Positions 1-5,557 of a stretch of 5,561 nucleotides of DNA are shown one piece after another (within the stretch, counting starts at the first letter, position 1; every line of letters begins with the position of its first letter). The position numbers were made by a program, and so were the translations under genes. The notes beneath the pieces were generated by a model, which searched no databases, was not told where the DNA came from, and was given only the letters and a program-made list of their open reading frames with translations. Source of the DNA: Actinomycetes bacterium (GTDB lineage: Bacteria; Actinomycetota; Acidimicrobiia; Acidimicrobiales; Palsa-688); NCBI GenBank assembly GCA_021798075.1, contig JAJZYO010000151.1:1-5561 (forward strand), written 5' to 3'.

Positions 1-94
1 CGGCCCTCACCGCCGGCCCTCACCGCCGGCCCTCACCGCCGGCCCTCACCGCCGGCCCTCACCGCCGGCCCTCACCGCCGGCCCTCACCGCCGG
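1..94. repeat. 13-bp tandem array, seven perfect copies
   Basis: Seven identical head-to-tail copies of cggccctcaccgc occupy 1-91, followed by the first three bases of an eighth (92-94). The array starts at the first base of the window, so its full length is unknown. There are no spacers, so it is a minisatellite-type array and not CRISPR. Read on the minus strand each unit (gcggtgagggccg) contains one TGA. Because 13 is not a multiple of 3, successive units put that TGA in different frames, so any gene entering from the right stops within three units. The helicase gene does so at 72-74. Confidence 0.97.
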
Positions 95-2597
95 CTCGCT
101 CGACGCCCAAGGGCGCCAGCGCCGGCTCGCCCCGCTCGTCGGAGGCATCGAGGTCGATCGCTGCGAGGATCGACCATTCGCGAAAGCCCTCTGGGTCGTC
201 GATGACCTGACGCGCCAGCCAGCGCCGGCCCGACCTCTCGACATGCCACAACGCCGGGCCGCGGGCGTCGGGCCCGGTCCCGATCTCGTGGTGCTCGGCG
301 AAATAAGGAACGAAGGCCGCTTCCCACTTGCCGGCGTCCCATCCCGCGCCCTCATCGAGCGCCCCGAGGCCTGCCCAGTCACGCCTTGATGCGAGCTGCA
401 CCCGGAGGAAGCAGGCATTCCGGACCATGACCGAAAAAGCCCGTTCGTTGGCCGTGAGGGCGGCGGACTCTCGTGCCCCGGCCGCCGGGCGCTCCTCTTG
501 GACAGCACCGTCTGGGTTGGAGAGCATCTCCCACTCGTCGAGGAGGCTCGAGTCGACCTGGCGCACCATTTCCCCGAGCCATTCTGTTATGTCGGTGAGC
601 TCGTCGGTCTTTTGTTCCTCGGGCACGTTTTGCACGAGCGCCTTGTAGGCATCGGAAAGGTACCGTAGCGCCAGGCCCTCGCTCCTGGCGACCCCATAAT
701 GGGCGACGTACTCGGAAAAACCCATCGAGCGCTCGTACATATCGCGTACGACCGACTTTGGTTTCACGTTATAGTCACGGGCCCAAGGGTGATGAACGCG
801 GTACGAGTCGAAAACCTCGTAGAGCAACGGGGCCAGGGGTTTGTCGTGCTCGAGTTCGCGGAGGACATCCATGCGGTCGTCGTACTCGACGCCCTCTTCC
901 TTCAACTTCGCGAGGGTCTCGGTCCTCTTTCGTTCGAGCTGCGCTGCAAGTACCGGCCAGGGGTCGTCCAGCGTTGACTCGATTACCGACACGACGTCGA
1001 GAGCGAAGGCCGGCGATGCGGGGTCGAGGTGGGGAAGGGCTTCTAGGACGAGGAGGCTCAAGGGTTGGTTCAGTGCGAAGTCGGCTTGGAGGTCGGCCCG
1101 GACGCGCACCAGCCGGCCGAGCTCGTCTGGCACGTCGAGGCGTTCGAGGACTCCGGCGTCCACCAGGCTCCGGTACATGGAGATCGCACTTCGGATGTGC
1201 CGCCGTTGCGCCGCCCTGTCCTCGTCGTTGTCGGTGAGGAGCCTTTTAACGGCTTCGCAGCCGTCGGGGCGGTCGAGCACCTGGAGGAGCATCGCGTTGG
1301 TGACCTTGAAGCTCGAAGTGAGGGGCTCGGGCGCGGAGGAGGCGAGGCGGTTGAACGTGCCCTCGTCCCAGTGGACGAACCCCTTTTTCGGTTTCGCCTT
1401 TACCAGCTTGCGCCTTTTAGCCGGATCCTGCCCCGCTTTTGCGGCGGCCCTCTCGTTTTCGGCGACGTGTTCGGGCGCCTGGGCCACAACGGTGCCTGCC
1501 GTGTCGTAGCCGGCGCGGCCCGCTCGCCCTGCCATCTGGTGGAACTCCCTCGCCGAGAGCAGCCTGCTCTTTTCCCCGTCGTATTTTGAGAGGGCCGTGA
1601 AAAGTACCGTCCTTATGGGCATGTTGACCCCGACGCCGAGCGTGTCGGTGCCGCACACGACCCGCAGGAGCCCGTCCCGGCAGAGACGTTCCACGAGCCG
1701 GCGGTACTTGGGGAGCATGCCCGCGTGGTGGACGCCGATGCCGTGACGCAACAGGCGCGAAAGGGTCTTGCCGAACCCGCTCGCGAAGCGGTAGCCAGCG
1801 AGGGCCGCCGCCAGGGCCTCGCGCTCCGCCCGGGTCGAGACGCCGGCGCTCGTCAGGGCCTGGGCGCGCTCGACTGCGGATTTCTGGGTGAAATGGACGA
1901 CGTAGACCGGAGCCAGGGCTCCGGCCACCAACTCGTCGATCGTCTCGTGGAGGAGCGTTCGCGCGTACCGGTACTCCAGGGGCACGGGCCGCTCGGCCGA
2001 AGTGACGACCGTCGTCGCGCGCCCCGTGCGCTTTTCAAAGTCGGAGACGAAATGCGAGACGTCGCCGAGCGTGGCCGACATCAAGACGAACTGTGCCTTC
2101 CTCAGCTCTATGAGCGGCACTTGCCATGCCCAGCCCCTATCGGGGTCCGCATAGAAGTGGAACTCGTCCATGACCACCTGGTCGACTGGCGCCTCGTCGC
2201 CGTAGCGGAGCGCCGTATTGGCGAGCACCTCGGCGGTGCAGCAGATGACCGGCGCCTCGGGGTTGATGGAGGCATCGCCCGTGAGCATGCCGACATTGGC
2301 CGGGCCGAGCTGCGCGCACAGTTCGAAGAACTTCTCCGACACGAGCGCTTTCACGGGCGCGCTGTACCAGGAGCGCTGGCCCGCGGCAAAGGCGGACAGG
2401 TGGGCGCCGAGGGCTACGAGGCTCTTTCCCGAACCCGTCGGCGTCGCGAGGATGACGTGGTCCCCGGCCAGGACGCCGACGAGCGCTTCCTCCTGGGCCG
2501 GGTAGAGGGAGAGGCCGCGGCCGGTTGCCCAAGCACCCATGGCGTCCAGGACCGCGTCCGGGCCAGCCCGGCCGGCCGCGACAAGGTAGTCGAGCAC
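72..2597 (-). CDS. Ski2-like DExH-box helicase with C-terminal DUF3516 region
   Basis: This is an ATP-dependent superfamily 2 helicase, probably acting on RNA or structured nucleic acid in the cytoplasm; its true substrate is not known to me. Numbered from a GTG start at 2597 (841 aa), the motifs run in order: Q-like motif YPAQ (32-35), Walker A ATPTGSGKS (51-59, K58), motif Ia APVKAL (80-85), motif Ib TAEVL (121-125), Walker B DEFH (144-147), SAT (174-176), HHAGM (290-294), motif V GTDTLGVGVNMP (316-327) and motif VI QMAGRAGRAG (354-363). A basic stretch (about 394-407) leads into a long C-terminal half that matches my memory of the actinobacterial DUF3516 family, including a VRQVDSSLLDEW segment near 679-690. 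The length fits that family. The start is uncertain. The frame stays open to an ATG at 2855, but that would run under the divergent gene and gives family-unlike sequence. GTG at 2597 places about 30 residues before the Q-like motif, as expected. CTG at 2625-2627 has a better ribosome-binding site. The last residues (GGEGRR) and the stop come from the 13-bp array. Confidence 0.93.
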   Translation of the reverse strand: MLDYLVAAGRAGPDAVLDAMGAWATGRGLSLYPAQEEALVGVLAGDHVILATPTGSGKSLVALGAHLSAFAAGQRSWYSAPVKALVSEKFFELCAQLGPANVGMLTGDASINPEAPVICCTAEVLANTALRYGDEAPVDQVVMDEFHFYADPDRGWAWQVPLIELRKAQFVLMSATLGDVSHFVSDFEKRTGRATTVVTSAERPVPLEYRYARTLLHETIDELVAGALAPVYVVHFTQKSAVERAQALTSAGVSTRAEREALAAALAGYRFASGFGKTLSRLLRHGIGVHHAGMLPKYRRLVERLCRDGLLRVVCGTDTLGVGVNMPIRTVLFTALSKYDGEKSRLLSAREFHQMAGRAGRAGYDTAGTVVAQAPEHVAENERAAAKAGQDPAKRRKLVKAKPKKGFVHWDEGTFNRLASSAPEPLTSSFKVTNAMLLQVLDRPDGCEAVKRLLTDNDEDRAAQRRHIRSAISMYRSLVDAGVLERLDVPDELGRLVRVRADLQADFALNQPLSLLVLEALPHLDPASPAFALDVVSVIESTLDDPWPVLAAQLERKRTETLAKLKEEGVEYDDRMDVLRELEHDKPLAPLLYEVFDSYRVHHPWARDYNVKPKSVVRDMYERSMGFSEYVAHYGVARSEGLALRYLSDAYKALVQNVPEEQKTDELTDITEWLGEMVRQVDSSLLDEWEMLSNPDGAVQEERPAAGARESAALTANERAFSVMVRNACFLRVQLASRRDWAGLGALDEGAGWDAGKWEAAFVPYFAEHHEIGTGPDARGPALWHVERSGRRWLARQVIDDPEGFREWSILAAIDLDASDERGEPALAPLGVERAGGEGRR

Positions 2598-2624
2598 GCT
2601 GCCTGGTATGCTTACCGCCGCGCT

Positions 2625-2639
2625 CAGTGAGGATCCTTT
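2625..2639 (-). promoter_or_regulatory. Candidate ribosome-binding site for the helicase, with CTG alternative start
   Basis: On the minus strand AAAGGA (2639-2634) lies six bases before an in-frame CTG (2627-2625). No ATG, GTG or TTG lies between the far-upstream ATG at 2855 and the GTG at 2597, and the GTG has only a weak CCAGG upstream. Either the gene uses a rare CTG start, adding 10 residues, or the GTG is used with a poor site. The sequence does not decide between them. Confidence 0.4.
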
Positions 2640-2706
2640 GGCATGTGGATGTTCGACGAGCCATGTTAGGGGTGCCAGGGGTAGCGCCGGCCGGCCCGTC
2701 GCGAGC

Positions 2707-2715
2707 TGGCATACT
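2707..2715 (+). promoter_or_regulatory. Possible extended -10 promoter for the RDD-DUF2752 pair
   Basis: TGGCATACT combines a TGN extension with CATACT, a 4/6 match to the -10 consensus TATAAT. Transcription would begin near 2722, about 20 bases before the ATG at 2742 and just ahead of the Shine-Dalgarno sequence. I see no convincing -35 element at the expected distance, which an extended -10 can tolerate. This is inference from a short motif. Confidence 0.3.
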
Positions 2716-2729
2716 TGGGAGTACCTGAT

Positions 2730-2736
2730 GGAGGGG
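2730..2736 (+). promoter_or_regulatory. Ribosome-binding site deciding the RDD protein start
   Basis: GGAGGGG lies five bases before ATG 2742. It supports this ATG over the in-frame TTG at 2715, which would add nine residues encoded through the Shine-Dalgarno sequence itself. Confidence 0.75.
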
Positions 2737-2741
2737 CCGAG

Positions 2742-3398
2742 ATGAGCAACGTTCCACCGGAGAACCCCGGCGAACCCAACCCTTGGGGTTCCTCGCCAAG
2801 CTGGGAGCAGCCGAGCGGGTGGGGGGCGGGCGAGCCGCAGCAGCCCTACGGCCAAGGCGAGCAGGCACCGCCGCCGGGCGGTTACGGCCAGTCGCTACCC
2901 TCGTACTCACAGTACGGCGGGCAACAGTCCAACTGGAGCAGCGGGCCGTCCGTACCGGGGGAGCTAGCGAGCTGGGGGCAGCGGGCTCTCGGCTGGTTGG
3001 TGGACGCGCTCATAGTGGTGGTGCCGACGGTGGTGCTGTATGCCGTCGGAGCTGCAGGCAAGGTGGCTGGGTTGGCGGTAATAGCGATCATCTACGGGGC
3101 TGTCATGGGGATCTGGTTCTCGGTCCAGGTAGGCCAGTACGGCTCATCTCCTGGCATGCGGATCGTGGGGCTGAGGTGCGTCCACAAGAACACCGGGCAA
3201 CCGATCGGGGGGGGCATGGGGTTCGTACGGGGCCTCTTGCACGCGGTCGCTTGGGCAGTCTGTGGGATCTTGTACATCATCGACATGCTCTGGCCCCTCT
3301 GGGACTCTCTCCGCCAGACGCTCGCTGACAAGGTCGTGAGCACGGTCGTGATCAGGGTCCCCTCGGAGCCCTTCAGCCTGGTGCCGAGGCGCCGTTGA
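2742..3398 (+). CDS. RDD-family integral membrane protein with Pro/Gln/Gly/Tyr-rich N-terminus
   Basis: This is a 218-aa RDD-domain membrane protein. The family is widespread, and its transport or scaffolding role is mostly unsettled. Residues 1 to about 75 form a soluble, low-complexity tail rich in P, G, Q, S, Y and W, typical of actinobacterial RDD proteins and probably cytoplasmic. The RDD core follows: an RALGWLVDALI segment carrying the conserved R (81) and D (88), a first membrane helix at about 85-105, a second at about 109-128, the GQYGSSPGMRIVGL loop (131-144), and a third helix at about 165-187. The core closes with the characteristic RQTLADKVVSTVVI (191-204). A good Shine-Dalgarno sequence sets the start. 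The stop overlaps the TTG start of the next gene (TTGA), so the two are probably co-transcribed and translationally coupled. Family assignment is firm; function is open. Confidence 0.9.
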   Translation: MSNVPPENPGEPNPWGSSPSWEQPSGWGAGEPQQPYGQGEQAPPPGGYGQSLPSYSQYGGQQSNWSSGPSVPGELASWGQRALGWLVDALIVVVPTVVLYAVGAAGKVAGLAVIAIIYGAVMGIWFSVQVGQYGSSPGMRIVGLRCVHKNTGQPIGGGMGFVRGLLHAVAWAVCGILYIIDMLWPLWDSLRQTLADKVVSTVVIRVPSEPFSLVPRRR

Positions 3399-3832
3399 GC
3401 GCTGCTGTCCTCGAGCCCCGGCTCGGCGCCAGGCCACTTAGGCTCGCTGGCGCCCTCGCCCCCGCCCCGGCCGTTGGCTTGGCAGCGGCTGCGGTGGCTC
3501 TGGTCAGCCCTTTTACCCATCACGTGGCGCTGTGCCCGTTTCGTGCCGTCACCGGCCTTTGGTGCCCCTTTTGTGGAGGGACGAGGGCCGTCTGGGCCGC
3601 CGCGCACGGGGACTTCGGCCTCATGTTCCACTGCAACGCGATGTTGCCTGTGTACGCTCTCGTGGCTCTTTGGGCCTGGCTCTCCCACTTGGGCAAAGTG
3701 ACGGGCTGGTGGCGGCTGCCGGCGCCGTCGGGCAGGGCGTTTTATGTGGCGGCGGCTGTCGGGTTGATCGGCTTCACGGTGTTGCGCAACCTCCCTTGGC
3801 TGAGCGCGCTCGCCCCTCCGGCGACAACCTGA
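3395..3832 (+). CDS. DUF2752-family small membrane protein
   Basis: This is a 145-aa protein with the DUF2752 signature: CPFRAVTGLWCPFCGGTRAVWAAAHGD (47-73, with C47, C57 and C60), an Asn shortly after (N81), and a closing RNLPW (131-135). Three hydrophobic segments lie at about 20-38, 83-98 and 115-130, so it should sit in the cytoplasmic membrane. The paired cysteines around CGGTRA suggest metal or redox chemistry, but no activity is established for the family as far as I know. The TTG start at 3395-3397 shares four bases with the stop of the RDD gene and is preceded by GAGGC (3385-3389) five bases upstream, arguing for coupled translation. No later in-frame start would keep the first helix. 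Confidence 0.88.
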   Translation: MSAAVLEPRLGARPLRLAGALAPAPAVGLAAAAVALVSPFTHHVALCPFRAVTGLWCPFCGGTRAVWAAAHGDFGLMFHCNAMLPVYALVALWAWLSHLGKVTGWWRLPAPSGRAFYVAAAVGLIGFTVLRNLPWLSALAPPATT

Positions 3833-3847
3833 GCCGGGAGGCGCCAC

Positions 3848-3885
3848 GAGCGTTCGCTCTTCGGGCCGTTTCGGTGCCTACGGCC
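3848..3885. terminator. Two hairpins between convergent genes, possible terminator region
   Basis: GAGCG-TT-CGCTC (3848-3859; more realistically a 4-bp stem with loop GTTC) is followed by a 6-bp stem GGCCGT (3864-3869) / ACGGCC (3880-3885) with a 10-base loop. They sit between the convergent DUF2752 and VOC genes, and the second hairpin spans the VOC stop codon (3878-3880). There is no T-run in either direction, so this is not a classical intrinsic terminator. The stems are short, and a role in ending transcription is inferred. Confidence 0.35.
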
Positions 3886-4387
3886 GGGATATCCCGACCC
3901 CGCCAAGAGTTTCAGCCCCGTAGCGGCGCATCTCCTGGTCGATGTCTAGCCGCCCGATAGCGGAACGGGCGGACAGGGCGGCGCTGTCCAGGAGGTCGGC
4001 CGGAACGACCCAGGCGACTTCGAACTCGATGCCGTCGGGGTCTTTCGCGTAGAGGCTCTTGGTGGTACCGTGATCGCTCGCGCCGACCAGAGCGCCCTCT
4101 TGGCGGAGCCGATCGGCAACTTCGCGGAGCTCGCTCAGGGTGTCGACCTCCCAGGCAAGGTGGTAGAGGCCTACGGTCTCCCGGCCTGCCGCCGACGGCC
4201 GTGCCCCTGGCCCCATTGAAAATAGCCCGAGGTCGTGGTCATTGGTCGAGCCTGGGGCCCTCATGAAAACGGCCCCGGGGAAGCCCATGGGGAGGCGTTC
4301 GAAACCGAGGGCCCGTTCGTAGAAATTGGCTGTGGAGTCCGCGTCGCTTACGTAGAGGACGGCGTGGTTCAAGTGTCTGACTGGCAT
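3878..4387 (-). CDS. VOC-superfamily protein (glyoxalase / extradiol dioxygenase-like)
   Basis: This is a 169-aa single-unit vicinal oxygen chelate protein. It begins MPVRHLNHAVLYV, the first beta strand with probable metal ligand H8, followed by a DADSTANFYERALGFE helix region (15-30), a conserved NDHDLGLF (49-56), a second module opening at LYHLAWEV (74-81, probable ligand H76), and DPDGIEFEV (116-124), where E123 aligns with the usual final ligand. This resembles the catechol 2,3-dioxygenase-like group more than lactoylglutathione lyase. Residues from about 130 form a C-terminal extension ending in a QEMRRYGAETLGG-type motif that I associate with this group. VOC folds work as dimers or tandem modules with a divalent metal; the substrate cannot be predicted. 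The ATG (4385-4387) has no clear Shine-Dalgarno sequence upstream. The gene converges on DUF2752 and diverges from the lipoprotein gene. Confidence 0.9.
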   Translation of the reverse strand: MPVRHLNHAVLYVSDADSTANFYERALGFERLPMGFPGAVFMRAPGSTNDHDLGLFSMGPGARPSAAGRETVGLYHLAWEVDTLSELREVADRLRQEGALVGASDHGTTKSLYAKDPDGIEFEVAWVVPADLLDSAALSARSAIGRLDIDQEMRRYGAETLGGVGISRP

Positions 4388-4422
4388 GACCCAGTAGTAC
4401 AGCCACTAGTCTCGGTCGTGTT
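4388..4422. promoter_or_regulatory. 35-bp divergent intergenic region between VOC and lipoprotein genes
   Basis: The two start codons face away from each other across 35 bp. Towards the VOC gene, TACTAC (4399-4394) ends six bases before the ATG, a spacing compatible with a leaderless transcript. Towards the lipoprotein gene, TAGTCT (4407-4412) ends ten bases before the ATG. Neither start has an AGGAGG-like site. Any -35 elements must overlap the other promoter or the opposite gene. The motif matches are weak. Confidence 0.35.
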
Positions 4423-4980
4423 ATGAGGAGACGTGCTGCGAGCATGGGGGCTGGTCTCGCCGGGCTGGCCCTGTTACTGGCTGGCTGCGGGCAGGGCGTC
4501 GCCCAGGGAGGGGAAAACGCCGCCGAGCACCCCGCGTTGGGCATCTTCGTGCCGACGACGGTTGGGGCAGGCAACGTCTCCGGGCACTCGCTCCCGAAGG
4601 TGTCGGTGAGCATCCCCTCGAGCACCCCGCCCAACCCGCTACCTGCGGGCTTGGCCACTACGGTCTCCTCGGTCCAGTCCGCACTGACGGGAGGTTGCTG
4701 GCAGGACTCCCACACCGGCAACGTTTATGGCGCCTACGACCAGCTCTTCTGGTGGTACGTGCAGTGTGCCGGCACCCCGGGCGACCAGGTGACCGTGGAG
4801 CTCTACCCGAGCGCTGCCAAGGCGGCTGCAGCGGCTCACCACCCGAGCCCAGACGCGACCCAGGCCCGTTACCTGGACGGGGCCGTCCTGATAGACGTCT
4901 ACGCGAGCGCCTCCTCGACGGTGCTGGCCCAATTGGCGAGCATCAAGGGCCTGAGCCCTGTGCCCGGCTACGGGAGCTGA
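4423..4980 (+). CDS. Predicted secreted lipoprotein of unknown function
   Basis: This is a 185-aa protein with a lipoprotein signal peptide: basic RRR at 2-4, a hydrophobic core (about 9-20), and lipobox LAGC with the lipidated cysteine at C22. Processing should leave it anchored on the outer face of the cytoplasmic membrane. A Gly/Pro/Ser/Thr-rich linker (about 23-75) leads to a compact domain of roughly 105 residues. That domain holds two cysteines, C92 (GGCWQDSHTG) and C115 (WWYVQCAG), able to form a disulfide, a strand-like VTVELYPS (123-130), an Ala-rich helix (131-138) and a second strand YLDGAVLIDVYA (150-161). The alternating pattern suggests a small alpha/beta fold, but I recognise no family. 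The first ATG is preferred because it keeps the basic n-region; the next (4444) would lose it. The stop TGA is followed at once by 14-bp tandem units and a hairpin. Confidence 0.82.
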   Translation: MRRRAASMGAGLAGLALLLAGCGQGVAQGGENAAEHPALGIFVPTTVGAGNVSGHSLPKVSVSIPSSTPPNPLPAGLATTVSSVQSALTGGCWQDSHTGNVYGAYDQLFWWYVQCAGTPGDQVTVELYPSAAKAAAAAHHPSPDATQARYLDGAVLIDVYASASSTVLAQLASIKGLSPVPGYGS

Positions 4981-5006
4981 AGTCCCGGGACTGAAGTTCC
5001 GGGACT
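4981..5006 (+). terminator. Hairpin after the lipoprotein gene, likely terminator
   Basis: AGTCCCGG (4981-4988) pairs perfectly with CCGGGACT (4999-5006). The stem can extend by a G-T and an A-T pair to about 10 bp, leaving a six-base loop (4991-4996). It starts immediately after the stop codon at 4978-4980, in the convergent gap before the next gene. No T-run follows, so it would be a U-less stem of the kind often proposed in high-GC actinobacteria, or an mRNA 3' end protector. Confidence 0.55.
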
Positions 5007-5022
5007 GAAGGCCGAAGGCTGA
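4981..5022 (+). repeat. 14-bp tandem units directly after the lipoprotein stop
   Basis: Three consecutive 14-bp units lie at 4981-4994, 4995-5008 and 5009-5022. The first two (agtcccgggactga and agttccgggactga) differ by one base; the third (aggccgaaggctga) is diverged but keeps the AG...CTGA frame. Every unit ends in TGA, as does the gene before it. The stops fall at 4978, 4992, 5006 and 5020, covering all three forward frames. The first unit contains a perfect 12-bp palindrome (4981-4992). Confidence 0.85.
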
Positions 5023-5035
5023 GGGTCGGGCGTCA

Positions 5036-5073
5036 GGGCCTCCGGCCAGGTGCACTGCCTCAGGCCAGGTGCA
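5036..5073 (-). repeat. 19-bp direct duplication at the 3' end of the last gene
   Basis: On the minus strand TGCACCTGGCC occurs at 5073-5063 and again at 5054-5044. Including the flanking bases, the two 19-bp units (5073-5055 and 5054-5036) agree at about 16 of 19 positions. The first unit encodes the last residues (HLA) and the TGA stop (5062-5060). In the second copy the TGA position has become GGA. Confidence 0.8.
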
Positions 5074-5548
5074 TTATGTCGCGCACCAGCAAGTAGCTGA
5101 CCATCCCGATCACGACGATGTAGAGAGCCGTGGCTGCCCAGCGCCGGCTATGGTCGGCAAGGAAGAACCTCCTGACGGCGCGCACGTCGAAGACGAGCGC
5201 CGCGACCGCGATCGGGACGCCGACGGCCGGCCCTATGACGGGCAGCTCCGAGAGCCATGGCGCGAGGATCGGGAAGACGATGTAGCTGAGCAGGCAGCGC
5301 GTGGCTGATAGGAGGATCGAGGAGCTGAAGATGTTGTAGACCTGGCCGCTCGCCTGGTCCGGTACGAACAGGATGCGTCGTGCGATGCGGTCCGCGGTGC
5401 CCCTTGCGGGCGCCTCGCTGCTCTTAGCCCCGCTTGCTACTGCTCCGCTGCTTGCTACTGCCAGGCCGTCGCTCATCGCCACGTCGCTGCTCATCGCCAC
5501 GTCGCTGCTCATCGCCACGTCGCTGCTCATCGCCACGTCGCTGCTCAT
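5060..5548 (-). CDS. Predicted three-helix membrane protein with N-terminal MSSDVA repeats
   Basis: This is a 162-aa protein when started at the ATG at 5546-5548. Residues 1-24 are four exact MSSDVA hexapeptides, then MSDGLA and an Ala/Ser/Gly-rich tail to about 50, all probably disordered and cytoplasmic. The conserved-looking core follows: a YNIFSSSILLSATRCLLSYIVFP-type segment (71-93, first helix), a second helix at about 102-121 (LPVIGPAVGVPIAV), a basic VFDVRAVRRFFLADHSRRW loop (119-137), and a third helix at about 138-157. It resembles, from memory, uncharacterised actinobacterial membrane proteins; no function is known to me. Each of the five N-terminal ATGs is a possible start. The outermost has the best ribosome-binding site (GAGG, 5557-5554, five bases upstream). 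The frame stays open to the window edge, so a longer N-terminus cannot be excluded. Confidence 0.75.
   Translation of the reverse strand: MSSDVAMSSDVAMSSDVAMSSDVAMSDGLAVASSGAVASGAKSSEAPARGTADRIARRILFVPDQASGQVYNIFSSSILLSATRCLLSYIVFPILAPWLSELPVIGPAVGVPIAVAALVFDVRAVRRFFLADHSRRWAATALYIVVIGMVSYLLVRDIMHLA
5433..5468 (-). repeat. Diverged 18-bp-period duplication encoding AVAS(S)G
   Basis: gcttgctactgc occurs at 5432-5443 and again at 5450-5461, exactly 18 bp apart, encoding the related LAVASSG and GAVASG stretches. It has the same 18-bp period as the neighbouring MSSDVA array, with the 5459-5476 segment (MSDGLA) between them. This suggests that the whole N-terminal coding region grew by 18-bp steps. 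Confidence 0.65.
5477..5548 (-). repeat. 18-bp tandem array, four perfect copies (MSSDVA)
   Basis: Four identical 18-bp units (plus strand cgccacgtcgctgctcat) lie at 5477-5494, 5495-5512, 5513-5530 and 5531-5548. The period is six codons, so copy-number change keeps the frame. Each unit begins with an ATG on the coding strand. A diverged partial unit (5549-5561, 11 of 13 bases matching) continues to the window edge, so the array may go on beyond it. Confidence 0.97.
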
Positions 5549-5557
5549 CGCCCCCTC
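5549..5557 (-). promoter_or_regulatory. Ribosome-binding site candidate made from a diverged repeat unit
   Basis: GAGGGGGCG on the minus strand (5557-5549) directly precedes ATG 5548. The matching positions in the perfect units read GACGTGGCG, so two substitutions turn a repeat unit into a Shine-Dalgarno-like sequence. This favours translation starting at the outermost ATG in view. Confidence 0.5.

Noticed and set aside
1..94. CRISPR array
   Set aside because: The 13-bp units are contiguous, with no spacers.
841..1589. Overlapping plus-strand frames of about 170-220 residues opposite the helicase C-terminal region
   Set aside because: They are shadows of the DUF3516 coding sequence, with biased composition and no recognisable domain.
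1725..2630. 301-residue plus-strand reading frame opposite the helicase N-terminal half
   Set aside because: It lies antisense to conserved helicase motifs, its composition is Arg/Gly-rich as expected of a high-GC shadow frame, and it shows no recognisable domain.
2715..2741. TTG start for the RDD protein, adding nine residues
   Set aside because: The extension would be encoded through the Shine-Dalgarno sequence that serves ATG 2742.
2598..2855. N-terminal extension of the helicase up to ATG 2855
   Set aside because: It would overlap the divergent RDD gene by 114 bp, spans its promoter and ribosome-binding site, and has Pro/Arg/Leu-rich sequence not expected before the Q-like motif.
2137..2910. 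257-residue minus-strand frame overlapping the helicase start and the RDD gene, with an ATG near 2660
   Set aside because: It runs out of frame through the Walker A and DEFH region and under the RDD N-terminus. Its sequence is Arg/Pro-rich with no motifs.
3092..3847. 251-residue minus-strand frame opposite the RDD and DUF2752 genes
   Set aside because: Both plus-strand genes have clear family signatures. The minus frame is low-complexity Arg/Pro/Gly sequence without domains.
3532..3960. 142-residue plus-strand frame across the DUF2752 and VOC ends
   Set aside because: It overlaps two well-supported genes and the hairpin gap, and has no domain signal.
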